Shown here: piece after piece, positions 36,902-45,528 of the stretch
How the letters are laid out: every line of letters starts with the position of its first letter
Position numbering within the stretch: position 1 is the first letter of the stretch
Assembly: GCA_023381615.1 (NCBI GenBank)
Contig: JAMCQL010000014.1
Coordinates: 80,569 to 144,568 of the forward strand
DNA length: 64,000 bases
Source: Bacteroidota bacterium
GTDB lineage: Bacteria; Bacteroidota; Ignavibacteria; Kryptoniales; JAKASW01
Direction: 5' to 3'
Notes under the pieces: model-generated
What the model was told of the DNA's origin: nothing
What the model saw: the letters and a program-made list of their open reading frames with translations, nothing else
Databases searched by the model: none
Translations under genes and position numbers: made by a program

Positions 36902-37522
36902 GTGATTGAAACCGAACCTAAAGTTCCCACGAGAGAAGAAGCGGTATCACTCCTCTTTGAATACACGAAGACGGAGAGTCTCCGAAAGCATGCCCTTGCC
37001 GTCGAAGCGGTAATGCGCGCTTGTGCGAAGAAATTTAATGAGGATGAAAATCTCTACGGACTGGCGGGCTTACTCCACGACTTCGATTACGAAATGTATC
37101 CGAATGCTGACCAGTCCACAGGATCTCGCCTTGGCGAGCCGCCTTCGGAGACCTTCGGACATCCCTACGTTGGAAATAAAATTCTGGCCGAGAAAGGCTA
37201 CCCTGAAATTCTCAGGCAGGCAATCCTGGGGCACGCTCCGTACACGCACGTTGCTCGTGAGACGCAAATGGCAAAATGCCTTTTTGCTGTCGACGAACTT
37301 TCCGGATTCATAGTAGCAGTTGCACTTGTTCGTCCCACCAGACTCGAAGGTTTGGAGCCGTCGTCGGTCAAAAAAAAGCTCAAGGACAAAGCCTTCGCGC
37401 GGAGTGTCAGCCGAGAAGACATCAAGAATGGAATTGCGGAATTAGGAATACCGGAAGACGAGCATATAAGCTTCGTGATAAAAGCGCTTCAAGAAAACGC
37501 GGGAACTTTAGGAATGAGTTGA
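36902..37522 (+). CDS. HDIG/HD-superfamily hydrolase with an in-frame palindromic insertion
   Basis: A 206-residue protein; GTG 36902 is the only plausible start. HD-fold ligands are His in LRKHALAVEAVM and His-Asp in GLLHDFDYEMYPN, then GHAPY. Between MYPNADQ and HPYVGNKIL, where relatives of this family run on directly, there are about fourteen extra residues (STGSRLGEPPSETFG region) encoded by a 42-base palindromic element. The same element is in the 20-haem cytochrome gene. The family hydrolyses nucleotides or other phosphates; function here unknown. Confidence 0.85.
   Translation: MIETEPKVPTREEAVSLLFEYTKTESLRKHALAVEAVMRACAKKFNEDENLYGLAGLLHDFDYEMYPNADQSTGSRLGEPPSETFGHPYVGNKILAEKGYPEILRQAILGHAPYTHVARETQMAKCLFAVDELSGFIVAVALVRPTRLEGLEPSSVKKKLKDKAFARSVSREDIKNGIAELGIPEDEHISFVIKALQENAGTLGMS
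37119..37160. repeat. 42-base palindromic element in the HD hydrolase gene
   Basis: Holds CTCGCCTTGGCGAG (imperfect palindrome) and GCCTTCGGAGACCTTCGGAC. It matches 45792-45833 at all but one position. The length of 42 is a multiple of three, so the reading frame is kept. Confidence 0.75.
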
Positions 37523-37878
37523 TGGCAAGAGTAACAGCGATTGTTAATGATTTAATTTTCATGACGAAAATCCGGAATATCGCAGAGTATTTTGGATTGA
37601 CTGTCGGATTTGTCGGCACTGAAGACCAGATCGATCTTTACCTCAAGGATTGCGAACTAATTTTAATCGATCTTGAGAACGACTTTATCGACTCGCTCAG
37701 TCTCATTGAAAAGCTCAAGGCGAATCCGGCAACAGCCTCCATCAAACTGATAGCGTATCTCTCACACGTGAACACGCCTCTCAGGGCTCAAGCGCTCGCG
37801 GCTGGGTGCGACGAGGTTCTTGCCCGCTTCGAATTCAATTCCAATATGAGAGGAATCCTTCAGGCGGCTTGTTGTTAG
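37522..37878 (+). CDS. Receiver-like (pseudo-receiver) protein
   Basis: A 118-residue protein. ATG 37522 shares bases with the stop of the HD gene (TGATG). The layout resembles a CheY fold: LILIDLENDF at the position of the phospho-acceptor strand, KANPATASIKLIAYLSHVNT for strand 4 and helix 4, and ALAAGCDEVLARFEF at the end. The acidic pocket after the first strand is not evident (VTAIVNDLIF), so it is probably not phosphorylated normally. It may bind the HD protein; that is inference. Confidence 0.6.
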   Translation: MARVTAIVNDLIFMTKIRNIAEYFGLTVGFVGTEDQIDLYLKDCELILIDLENDFIDSLSLIEKLKANPATASIKLIAYLSHVNTPLRAQALAAGCDEVLARFEFNSNMRGILQAACC

Positions 37879-38023
37879 TTTGTCCCACATAGTACGACAA
37901 TTGCCTTGATGAATATCTTGTTCGGTTATATGGTCTATTGATTCTCTTGAACTCAAATTTATTTTTCTGGCATATTCGCCTCAGACTCATTGATAACAAA
38001 AAAGTATTCTAAAAGAAGGTTAC

Positions 38024-38857
38024 ATGGTCTACAAACCCTCATTGTCGTTAGTTATTGCCGTCTATAATAAGCCTGATGTTCTCAGATTCGTACTGGCAAC
38101 GTGCAATCGTCAATCGTTTAAGGATTTTGAAATTATAGTTGCCGACGACGGTTCTGGCCCAGAAGTAAGAGAAGTCGTAGAGGAATCAAGAGTGCTTTAT
38201 GGCTTTCCCATAATACATCTATGGCAAGAAGACATGGGCTGGCGAAAGGACAAGATGCTTAACAGCGCGATCCGTTCCTCCAGTTCGGAATATCTTGTGT
38301 TTGTGGACGGGGATTGCCTTTTGGGGAAGGATTTCTTGCTTGATCATTGGAATCAACGCGAGAGTAATAGAATCCTTTTTGGGAGGCGAGTGCAGATGAG
38401 CGAGAGATGGTTTAAGACGTTAACTCTTGCAAAGGTGATGAGTGGAGAATATGAGAAGATCGGGATGAGAGAACTGATCGATGGATTGAAAGGAGACACG
38501 ACTTATCTTGAGACGGGCATAAGGATAAAAAATAAGTTGTTGCGCAAATTTCTATTCCGCAATTCGATTGCGATGCTTGGGTCCAATTTTTCAGTTCATA
38601 AGAAGGATATGGTGACCATTAACGGCTTCGACGAGACGTATGACGAACCGGGATTGGGGGAAGACACCGATGTCGAATTCAGGCTTTCACTCATCGGCGT
38701 AACTGGGAAATCGCTGCGTAATCTCGCGCTCCAATTTCATGTACATCATCCTCCTCCGAAGTGGTCTCTGAAGTCCATCAAGAGACTCGATGCGGTAAAA
38801 GCTGCAAAAAATCCGAGGTGCATGATTGGGTTGGATAATAGCAGAGAGTTGGACTGA
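38024..38857 (+). CDS. Family 2 glycosyltransferase
   Basis: A 277-residue soluble GT2 enzyme: LSLVIAVYNKPDVLRF, IVADDGSGPEV, YLVFVDGDCLLGKD (DxD motif) and GLGEDTDVEFR with a terminal galactosyltransferase-like segment. It resembles chondroitin-synthase-type or WcaA transferases that act on cell-surface glycans. AGAAGG precedes ATG 38024. Stands alone between the pseudo-receiver and fmt. Confidence 0.88.
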   Translation: MVYKPSLSLVIAVYNKPDVLRFVLATCNRQSFKDFEIIVADDGSGPEVREVVEESRVLYGFPIIHLWQEDMGWRKDKMLNSAIRSSSSEYLVFVDGDCLLGKDFLLDHWNQRESNRILFGRRVQMSERWFKTLTLAKVMSGEYEKIGMRELIDGLKGDTTYLETGIRIKNKLLRKFLFRNSIAMLGSNFSVHKKDMVTINGFDETYDEPGLGEDTDVEFRLSLIGVTGKSLRNLALQFHVHHPPPKWSLKSIKRLDAVKAAKNPRCMIGLDNSRELD

Positions 38858-38920
38858 CATGGCGTCTTTGTTTCCAGTTGCTGCTCAATTAATTTTCTGT
38901 GTAAACCTATCGAGAGTAAG

Positions 38921-39856
38921 ATGAAAATTGTTTTCATGGGGACGCCGGAATTTGCCGTCCCTTCGCTGAAAGCTATCGCTGAAGCAGGTTATGAAATTGC
39001 CGCAGTCGTAACGAATCAAGACGAGCCGCAGGGGAGAGGCTTAAAAATTTCTCCGTCTGCGGTAAAGACGGCAGCGCTCGAACTCGGATTGCCCATCATT
39101 CAAGCTGCGTCGCTGAAAGATCCTGAATTTGTGGCGAGACTGAAGACTATTGCGCCCGACTTGATGGTTGTGGTTGCCTTCAGGATTTTGCCCAGAGACG
39201 TTTTTACAATTCCAAAGCTTGGCACGTTCAATCTCCACGCCTCGCTTTTGCCGCGCTACCGGGGGGCAGCGCCGATTAATTGGGCAATAATAAGAGGGGA
39301 ACGCGAAACGGGCGTAACAACATTTTTCCTCGACGATAAAGTTGACACCGGGAAAATCATACTCCAAAAGAAAACGTCAATTAGTATTGACGATACCGCC
39401 AGTGAACTTGCCAAGCGGCTTTCTTTGACAGGCGCAGAGGCAGTCGTGGAAACAATACGACTTGTAGAGGATGGCAATGTCAAGATCATCGAACAGGACA
39501 ACTCGCTTGCCACAACAGCGCCAAAGATTTCAAAAGAGAATTGCCTGATCGACTGGTCAAAACCGGCAAAGGAAGTTCACAACTTTGTCCGCGGCTTTTC
39601 GCCCGAGCCGGGAGCTTATACTTTTCTCGATGATAAATTTCTGAAGATCTTCAGGACACGTTTGACAGGAGAGAAAGCGAATCCCTCCGCTGGGGAAATA
39701 AAAATAGGAGCCGGGCGGTTTTATACGTCGTGCTCTGATGAACTCGTCGAGGTATTGGAGTTGCAGTTAGAAGGTAAGAAAAAGCTGGACGCGCGTGAGT
39801 TTGTCAGAGGCGCGCGAATCGAGTCAGGCGAAAAATTTCAGAATGGTAAAGCCTAA
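38921..39856 (+). CDS. fmt: Methionyl-tRNA formyltransferase
   Basis: A 311-residue enzyme that formylates Met-tRNA-fMet with 10-formyl-THF. MKIVFMGTPEFAVPSL, then the active-site run FNLHASLLPRYRGAAPINWA (Asn, His, SLLPxYRG loop), TGVTTFFLDDKVDTG with the catalytic Asp, and the C-terminal tRNA-binding OB domain (GAYTFLDDKFLKIF) are all present. Its natural substrate, the initiator tRNA, is encoded 500 bases downstream at 40350, an unusually close pairing. Confidence 0.96.
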   Translation: MKIVFMGTPEFAVPSLKAIAEAGYEIAAVVTNQDEPQGRGLKISPSAVKTAALELGLPIIQAASLKDPEFVARLKTIAPDLMVVVAFRILPRDVFTIPKLGTFNLHASLLPRYRGAAPINWAIIRGERETGVTTFFLDDKVDTGKIILQKKTSISIDDTASELAKRLSLTGAEAVVETIRLVEDGNVKIIEQDNSLATTAPKISKENCLIDWSKPAKEVHNFVRGFSPEPGAYTFLDDKFLKIFRTRLTGEKANPSAGEIKIGAGRFYTSCSDELVEVLELQLEGKKKLDAREFVRGARIESGEKFQNGKA

Positions 39857-39861
39857 TTCGG

Positions 39862-40152
39862 TTAGTTGGGCTTTTCTGTCGCGGCGGGTTTTTCGGCTTT
39901 TACGGTAGAGGTTGTTTCTGGTTTCTTCGATTTACTTTCGCCGTTGCCGCCGGCCGGGGAAGAGTTCGATTTCTTGTAGTCTGTTAGGTAGAAGCCTGAG
40001 CCTTTGAATATGAGAGCGGCGCCGGTACCAATAAGCCTGTGAACCTTGCTGCCGCATTTCGGACATTTGGTTAATGGTTCATCGTTCATTGATTGAAGTT
40101 CTTCGAAGACATGACCGCATTTATCACATTTATATTCGTACGTCGGCATCAT
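39862..40152 (-). CDS. FmdB-family zinc-ribbon protein
   Basis: A 96-residue protein with two CxxC pairs (YKCDKCGHVF and TKCPKCGSKV) forming a zinc ribbon, then FKGSGFYLTDYKK, the FmdB family C-terminal phrase, and a low-complexity Lys/Glu/Pro tail. FmdB-type proteins are putative regulators. The family usually begins MPTYEYKC, so the second ATG (40149) may be the real start. It converges on fmt with five bases between stops. Confidence 0.88.
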   Translation of the reverse strand: MMPTYEYKCDKCGHVFEELQSMNDEPLTKCPKCGSKVHRLIGTGAALIFKGSGFYLTDYKKSNSSPAGGNGESKSKKPETTSTVKAEKPAATEKPN

Positions 40153-40311
40153 TACACTCCATTTTCACTTTTTCAATATGCAAAATTTAAGACATAGCAC
40201 CTGAACATTCAATCTCCAGTCGTTTGTAACAGCAAGCATAATTCTTTTGTTCCATTCAATCTGATGATGAATTCTTGTTACAGATTCAATGACATTTGGT
40301 CAATCCGAACC

Positions 40312-40340
40312 TTGTTTACGGTTGTACGTTTAGTTATATT
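40312..40340 (+). promoter_or_regulatory. Candidate promoter of tRNA-fMet
   Basis: TTGTTT (40312-40317), 17-base spacer, TATATT (40335-40340), ten bases before the tRNA start at 40350. No similar pair was seen inside the downstream repeat units. Confidence 0.5.
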
Positions 40341-40349
40341 GTTTCCGAT

Positions 40350-40422
<73 letters not shown>

Positions 40423-40423
40423 C

Positions 40424-41103
40424 AAAACAAAGTCCGCCTGAAAGCGGACTTTGTTTTTCTTAGGCTGTTAGCTCGTGGGTTCATATCCCGACTTTGTCGG
40501 GACGAAGGTTCGAATCCTTCCCCCGCTACAAAACAAAGTCCGCCTGAAAGCGGACTTTGTTTTTCTTAGGCTGTTAGCTCGTGGGTTCATATCCCGACTT
40601 TGTCGGGACGAAGGTTCGAATCCTTCCCCCGCTACAAAACGAAGTCCGCCTGAAAGCGGACTTTCTTTTTCTTAGGCTGTTAGCTCGTGGGCTCATATCC
40701 CGACTTTGTCGGGACGAAGGTTCGAATCCTTCCCCCGCTACAAAACGAAGTCCGCCTGAAAGCGGACTTTCTTTTTCTTAGGCTGTTAGCTCGTGGGCTC
40801 ATATCCCGACTTTGTCGGGACGAAGGTTCGAATCCTTCCCCCGCTACAAAACGAAGTCCGCCTGAAAGCGGACTTTCTTTTTCTTAGGCTGTTAGCTCGT
40901 GGGCTCATATCCCGACTTTGTCGGGACGAAGGTTCTCCCGAAGGGACTCCTTCGGAGGAATCCTTCCCCCGCTACAAGACGAAGTCCGCGTGAAAGCGGA
41001 CTTTCTTTTTCTTAGGCTGTTAGCTCGTGGGCTCATATCCCGACTTTGTCGGGACGAAGGTTCTCCCGAAGGGACTCCTTCGGAGGAATCCTTCCCCCGC
41101 TAC
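40424..41103 (+). repeat. Six tandem terminator + pseudo-tRNA-fMet units (106 or 128 bases)
   Basis: Units: 40424-40529, 40530-40635, 40636-40741, 40742-40847 (106 each), 40848-40975 and 40976-41103 (128 each). A seventh begins and breaks off at 41104-41118. Every unit consists of the tRNA terminator hairpin, then ggctgttagctcgtggg-TTCATAT-ccc (a seven-base anticodon loop with CAT), a palindrome TCCCGACTTTGTCGGGA in place of the variable region, and the intact T arm and 3' acceptor strand TTCCCCCGCTA. The 5' acceptor strand is missing. The last two units have a second palindrome (CCGAAGGGACTCCTTCGG) in the T loop. Units 1-2 differ from 3-6 by a few shared bases. The phrase MGSYPDFVGTKVRILPPLQN read across it is not a gene. 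Confidence 0.9.
40427..40459 (+). terminator. Intrinsic terminator of tRNA-fMet
   Basis: ACAAAGTCCGC (40427-40437), loop ctgaaa, GCGGACTTTGT (40444-40454), then a T-run TTTTTCTT. The stem is 11 perfect pairs. A copy lies in each following repeat unit. Confidence 0.85.
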
Positions 41104-41145
41104 AAAACGAAGTCCGCCATCGTGCGGGTCTTTCGTCATCTGGAG

Positions 41146-42099
41146 TTACGTGACTCTTTTGTCAAGGGAGCTGTTTTGCCTGAATCTCAGACTTTCTTTC
41201 ATGGGTGCTCCCCTCAAAACAAAAAGACCAAGTTTAAGGAATTTGGAATCTTTATACGATTTTCGCAGCAACTTCACGGCAAAGAGTAGTCTCAGGATGA
41301 CCCGATTGAAAGCAGAATAGTATTTTCTTAAGAAATACAGATACGAAATGTAGAACTCTTTCTCGACCGCCAGGTTTCGGTTTGTGCTCCCCCCTCCGTA
41401 ATGGATGAATTTCGCTCCCGGCACAAGATAAATCCGCCATCCGTTTTTCCGCATTCTCATGCAAAGATCCTCCTCTTCGCTGTAGAGAAAATAATTCGTG
41501 TCGAAACCGCCGATGTCGACGAAATGCGCTCTTCTCACAAACATAGCGCTTCCGGTGGCATAAGGGATCGTTATCGGTTCCGAGTACTCTTTTTTATTCG
41601 AGCGATACATTTCTTTATTGAACAATCGCATGAATCCTGTGCCCAATAGTATTGCGCCAACCGACGGATAATACCCGAACGAAGGCAGCGGCTGCATATT
41701 CGGAGAATACATCTGGCCGGTGGCAATGCTGACCGCTGGAGTTTCGTCGAAGAAGTTGCCCAAAGTTGAAATCACGTCGTTTACAAACACACAATCATTA
41801 TTCAGGAAAAAATAATATGCGGAATCAGGATGCGCCTGTTGAACTCCCAACATATTTCCGCCAGAAAACCCCAGATTAATTCTGCTTCCAAAAATTTTGA
41901 CAGAAGGAATACTCTCGATTTCTTTCAGCTCGATGAAATCTTCCTCTTTTGAGTTGTTGTCAACGATTACTATTTCGTAGTTTTTTGATTTGGTGTGTTC
42001 GATTATCGAATTCACACAGTCGATTGTATAATGCCTGGAATTGTAATTTATAAGGATTACAGAGACTTCGGGATTGTTCGGCATCGTATTAGCGATCAA
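41146..42099 (-). CDS. Family 2 glycosyltransferase (rhamnosyltransferase-like)
   Basis: A 317-residue soluble GT2 enzyme: EVSVILINYNSRHYT, IVIVDNNSKEE, NLGFSGGNMLGV, YYFFLNNDCVF (NDxC variation of the DxD region), PYATGSAMFVRRAHF and the acceptor site YFLYSEEEDLCMRMRKNGW. These are the marks of WbbL-type rhamnosyltransferases used for O-antigen or other surface glycans. The C-terminus runs close to the end of the pseudo-tRNA array. No other glycan gene is in its operon. Confidence 0.9.
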   Translation of the reverse strand: MIANTMPNNPEVSVILINYNSRHYTIDCVNSIIEHTKSKNYEIVIVDNNSKEEDFIELKEIESIPSVKIFGSRINLGFSGGNMLGVQQAHPDSAYYFFLNNDCVFVNDVISTLGNFFDETPAVSIATGQMYSPNMQPLPSFGYYPSVGAILLGTGFMRLFNKEMYRSNKKEYSEPITIPYATGSAMFVRRAHFVDIGGFDTNYFLYSEEEDLCMRMRKNGWRIYLVPGAKFIHYGGGSTNRNLAVEKEFYISYLYFLRKYYSAFNRVILRLLFAVKLLRKSYKDSKFLKLGLFVLRGAPMKESLRFRQNSSLDKRVT

Positions 42100-42223
42100 T
42101 TCTTATGCAGAACCATCCCGTAGGCGTTCCGGAAGTTATCGTGACCCAAGCAAAACCTCTTCGTGTCTCATCTTTTGCATGCGCTCAATATGCTTAGGGA
42201 GAAATTCTAAAGCAATCCTTCTG

Positions 42224-43858
42224 CTAAAATCTGAAATTCAATCCGCCGATGAGACTTCCGTAAGTAGTCTTATTGCTGAAGATACCCTCGTAGTAAAGAT
42301 TGAAAAACAGTCGGTCGAAAATTCTAGTGGAGGCTTCGACTGTGGCTGTGTTCTGAATAAGATTGTTCCCCCCATTTCCAAAGCTATAATTTATCCTCGA
42401 GTAACCAGCCGAGACCGTGGTGAAATTAAAGGGAAGATATTTGGAAAATCTTATTCCATAAATCGAACCGTCAAGGTAATTGCTAAGTATTCTGTTGTAT
42501 GAGATCGTGCCGGAAATCATTAGCAACGGTATTTCCGTTTGGGTAATTGAAATATTTATATTTCTTGAAGGCCTAACATCACCCTTCTGAAAGCCGTAAC
42601 CAGCGCCGAGATTAACGAACATGCCAGAGAATGGCATCCAGTTTATTCCTATTCTTAGACCTTGTCGCAATTCATTTTGAAAGAGACTATCGAGGAGGCT
42701 TCCGAAGGTTTGATAGTAGATAACATTTTTTCTTGCATCGTAGGATAGATTGAAAGACAAATTGCCAACGGGATAGTATTGAGTCGAGAAAAACAGGTTG
42801 GTAAGAGAAAAGTCATTCTTTGGCAGGTTGTTCTGTAACTTGAAAAGATCAACCTCCATTGATAGAAAGAAGTTTAGATTGTTGAACAAGTTACTGTTAT
42901 GTTGAAAGTAGATAAATCGTCTGTCTGTTCTCATGTCATTGTTTTGCTGGAAGACCGCGATAGTATTTTCCATCAAGCCACTGCTTAGGGTATCGGTCCT
43001 GTTCAAATAACCGCCGAATTCAAAAAGTTTAGAGTTGAAAGCCATGTCGCCGAAATCCGGCCTCGAGCCTACCACACCACCGGCGGAATAACTCCCGAAA
43101 TGTTTCTCCATTTGCAGTCCGTCAACCGGACCAACATCTGAAATGTGATTATTAATATGCCTTCCAAACCAGAAGTCGAACCCGCTTCCTTTGTAGCCGA
43201 GTGTCAGGTCGTAAATTCTCAAATTATTAAACAGGCTTGATTTCACATCCTGCCATTCGCTGTTGACATAAGAAAAGTTCATGTAGTTCGAAAAATAGAC
43301 CGAAGTCCCGGCAATACTTTCCGCGTTCAATGAGACTGAATAATTCCATCTCTGAATATTTGAGCTGCCGGTATAATTCGAAAAATTGGAATAGGAACTT
43401 GCAGACACTCCTCCGTAAAATCTTGAGCTGCTAAGCGGTGTTTGTACGAAGTTTTCTTCAACCTGAGGGCTTGCATTAGTCTGCACAGAATTGGTATCCA
43501 ACTTTACTTCGGTCATTTTTTGGGGCAGCGCCTTTGAGGCTTCCACTTTTACTAAAGCAAACATTTTGTCGCCAACTTTCAATTCCAAATTACCAATCTT
43601 TTCACCGGCGCATGACTGAGTCGACATATACTTAATTGCTACAGCGGGCACAAGTTTTCCTCTGCTCTCGAAAAAAATCGTGTCGCCTACGGCTATGCCG
43701 TCTGTATTTCCAAATCTTAGGTAAATATTTTGCGGGGTAATAAAAGAAACAGTCCCGACCTTTTTTTGAAGCCTTCGTTCCCGCGAATGCGCAGCATTGA
43801 AGGAAGATACTACCACAAGAATGAGAAAGAATGCTCCTCTAATTTGCCGATTCATCAC
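42224..43858 (-). CDS. Outer-membrane beta-barrel protein of the multihaem module
   Basis: A 544-residue protein with a signal peptide (FFLILVVVSSFNAAHS), a small N-terminal beta domain (about 30-110, VGTVSFITPQNIYLRFG), a linker, and a long barrel (from about 150) of alternating aromatic/polar strands ending GSLIGGLNFRF, with Phe as last residue. It is the last gene of a five-gene minus-strand run behind two multihaem cytochromes, separated from them by two bases. By position it could be the pore through which a cytochrome carries electrons across the outer membrane. It has no recognisable similarity to MtrB by motif; that role is inference. Confidence 0.75.
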   Translation of the reverse strand: MMNRQIRGAFFLILVVVSSFNAAHSRERRLQKKVGTVSFITPQNIYLRFGNTDGIAVGDTIFFESRGKLVPAVAIKYMSTQSCAGEKIGNLELKVGDKMFALVKVEASKALPQKMTEVKLDTNSVQTNASPQVEENFVQTPLSSSRFYGGVSASSYSNFSNYTGSSNIQRWNYSVSLNAESIAGTSVYFSNYMNFSYVNSEWQDVKSSLFNNLRIYDLTLGYKGSGFDFWFGRHINNHISDVGPVDGLQMEKHFGSYSAGGVVGSRPDFGDMAFNSKLFEFGGYLNRTDTLSSGLMENTIAVFQQNNDMRTDRRFIYFQHNSNLFNNLNFFLSMEVDLFKLQNNLPKNDFSLTNLFFSTQYYPVGNLSFNLSYDARKNVIYYQTFGSLLDSLFQNELRQGLRIGINWMPFSGMFVNLGAGYGFQKGDVRPSRNINISITQTEIPLLMISGTISYNRILSNYLDGSIYGIRFSKYLPFNFTTVSAGYSRINYSFGNGGNNLIQNTATVEASTRIFDRLFFNLYYEGIFSNKTTYGSLIGGLNFRF

Positions 43859-43860
43859 GA

Positions 43861-45528
43861 TTAGTCCCCTGCGGTTCCACTTGGATGGCAGCTATAGCAA
43901 GAAGTGGGACTGTACACATAGCCGCCTACATCTTGGTGATGAGGATCGGTATTTGCCTGGCTGTGTTCGTGACAATTGATGCAGGAAAAGACAGTAAAGT
44001 TTGTGGAATTGGTATGACAATCGGAACATAAAGTCCATCTGCCGGCATGAGTGCCGGAGTAGATTGGAAAATATTGGCCGTCATGATTAAAAGTTGAAGG
44101 CTGCCAAGCACTTTGCGAATGGCAACTTTGGCAATCGGTTGGGAAACCCGCTGCTTGATGCGCCGGATTTGTCGTTGAGTTATAATCATTCTGGTGACAT
44201 CCGTAGCAAGTGGCCGGCGCTGTATTGTAGTTTCCATTGTGGCATTGATCGCAAGTAAGTGACGCATGAGCGCCAACTATTTGATAATAATTATTATGAA
44301 TTGGAAATGTGGCAGGCTTCCAGCCGGGATTTGTTGTGTGGCAGGTTTCGCAGCCCGTTGGCAGCGCTAATGCAGGATGATTCGGATTTGTTGTGCTTTG
44401 ATAATTCTGCTGATGACAGCTATAACAAATCGTCGGTATTCCTGCAAAGCCTGTTGTGTGGCAAGAAGAACAATTAACAGTAGTATGCGCACCTGTAAGC
44501 GGGAACGCTGTGGTATTGTGGTCAAAAGTCGATTGATTCCATGAGGTCGTATTGTGACACATTTTGCAGTCAGTCGGATAGTTTTGCGCTGCATGATTTG
44601 GCGCTGAGTTATACTTATCTCTGTGGCATGAAATGCAATCAGGGCTTAACACACCAATTGTTCCTTTATGACAAGCCGAACAGTTCAACGTTGAATGACT
44701 GCCCGTCAAAGCAAATCCTGTCGTTGCATGATTAAAACTTGCCGGTATCCAGGCATTTATTGTATGGCAGCTTTTACAATCTGTGGACATCCCCAGCGCC
44801 GCATGATTTGGACTAATGGTCTGCTCATAATTTGTCTTATGACAGCTGTAGCAGTCCGTCGATAATCCGTTGAAGTTACTCCCTTGCGTGTGGCACGCAA
44901 AACAATTTTGGATATTATGTCCGCCGACTAACGGAAAAAAATCGTGATTGAAATTTGCGGCAGTCCAAACAAAGCCGGTAACACCGTGGCAATCCTGGCA
45001 TTCAATTGAGAATCCGGATTGAACATGGTTTGGTGAAGTTGCGGCATAGTACTGCTCGGCATGGCAGCTGATGCAGGAAGTATTCAGAGGTGGGAAATAC
45101 AATTCTGAATAACCTGAATGACAACTAGCGCAATCGACATTTTGATGAGCGCCAACGAGCGGGAATCGAGTGTTCCTATGTATTTCATTTGCATTTGAAA
45201 TCAACCATGTAGTTGGCGTATGGCATCTTGAACAGTCCGGCCCCAAGGTGCTCTGATGAACATCCCGATGACAGGAGTTACAGTTACTTTTCGCATCAGA
45301 GAAGATTAGACTCGTGTGGCATGATTTGCACCCTACCTCCGCATGTTGGCCGGTCAGTTTGAAGGAGGTCTCATCATGGTTGAATTTTATATGCTCTGGA
45401 ATGACTTTCCAACTTGTTGGTTCATGGCAATATGAGCAATCAAGTTTCAGCTCATCTCCATGAGGGGACTGCGAAAAAACGGTTGAAGCCGAAAGCATCA
45501 AGGCTATGATGAATGGCAAGATTCGCAT
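43861..45528 (-). CDS. 22-haem c-type cytochrome
   Basis: A 555-residue protein with a signal peptide (MRILPFIIALMLSASTVFS). I count 22 CxxCH haem-binding motifs, from CSYCH to the final CYSCH. From residue 20 it is built of about 62-residue units with three haem sites each, of the form CxxCH...W...FNH...F.L.G.H....C.xCH...CxxCH, plus many extra His that can be the second haem ligand. Such arrangements make a continuous haem wire. The start lies inside the end of the upstream gene (25-base overlap). Expected location is the periplasm or outer surface. Confidence 0.93.
   Translation of the reverse strand: MRILPFIIALMLSASTVFSQSPHGDELKLDCSYCHEPTSWKVIPEHIKFNHDETSFKLTGQHAEVGCKSCHTSLIFSDAKSNCNSCHRDVHQSTLGPDCSRCHTPTTWLISNANEIHRNTRFPLVGAHQNVDCASCHSGYSELYFPPLNTSCISCHAEQYYAATSPNHVQSGFSIECQDCHGVTGFVWTAANFNHDFFPLVGGHNIQNCFACHTQGSNFNGLSTDCYSCHKTNYEQTISPNHAALGMSTDCKSCHTINAWIPASFNHATTGFALTGSHSTLNCSACHKGTIGVLSPDCISCHRDKYNSAPNHAAQNYPTDCKMCHNTTSWNQSTFDHNTTAFPLTGAHTTVNCSSCHTTGFAGIPTICYSCHQQNYQSTTNPNHPALALPTGCETCHTTNPGWKPATFPIHNNYYQIVGAHASLTCDQCHNGNYNTAPATCYGCHQNDYNSTTNPAHQAAGFPTDCQSCHSQSAWQPSTFNHDGQYFPIYSGTHAGRWTLCSDCHTNSTNFTVFSCINCHEHSQANTDPHHQDVGGYVYSPTSCYSCHPSGTAGD

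Noticed and set aside
40424-41103. CRISPR array
   Set aside because: Units are contiguous and nearly identical over their full length with no unique spacers, are 106 or 128 bases long, and no cas gene is present.
40475-41320. Overlapping open frames with repeated MGSYPDFVGTKVRIL peptides
   Set aside because: They are translations of the tandem pseudo-tRNA units; no ribosome site, and the repeat explains the openness.
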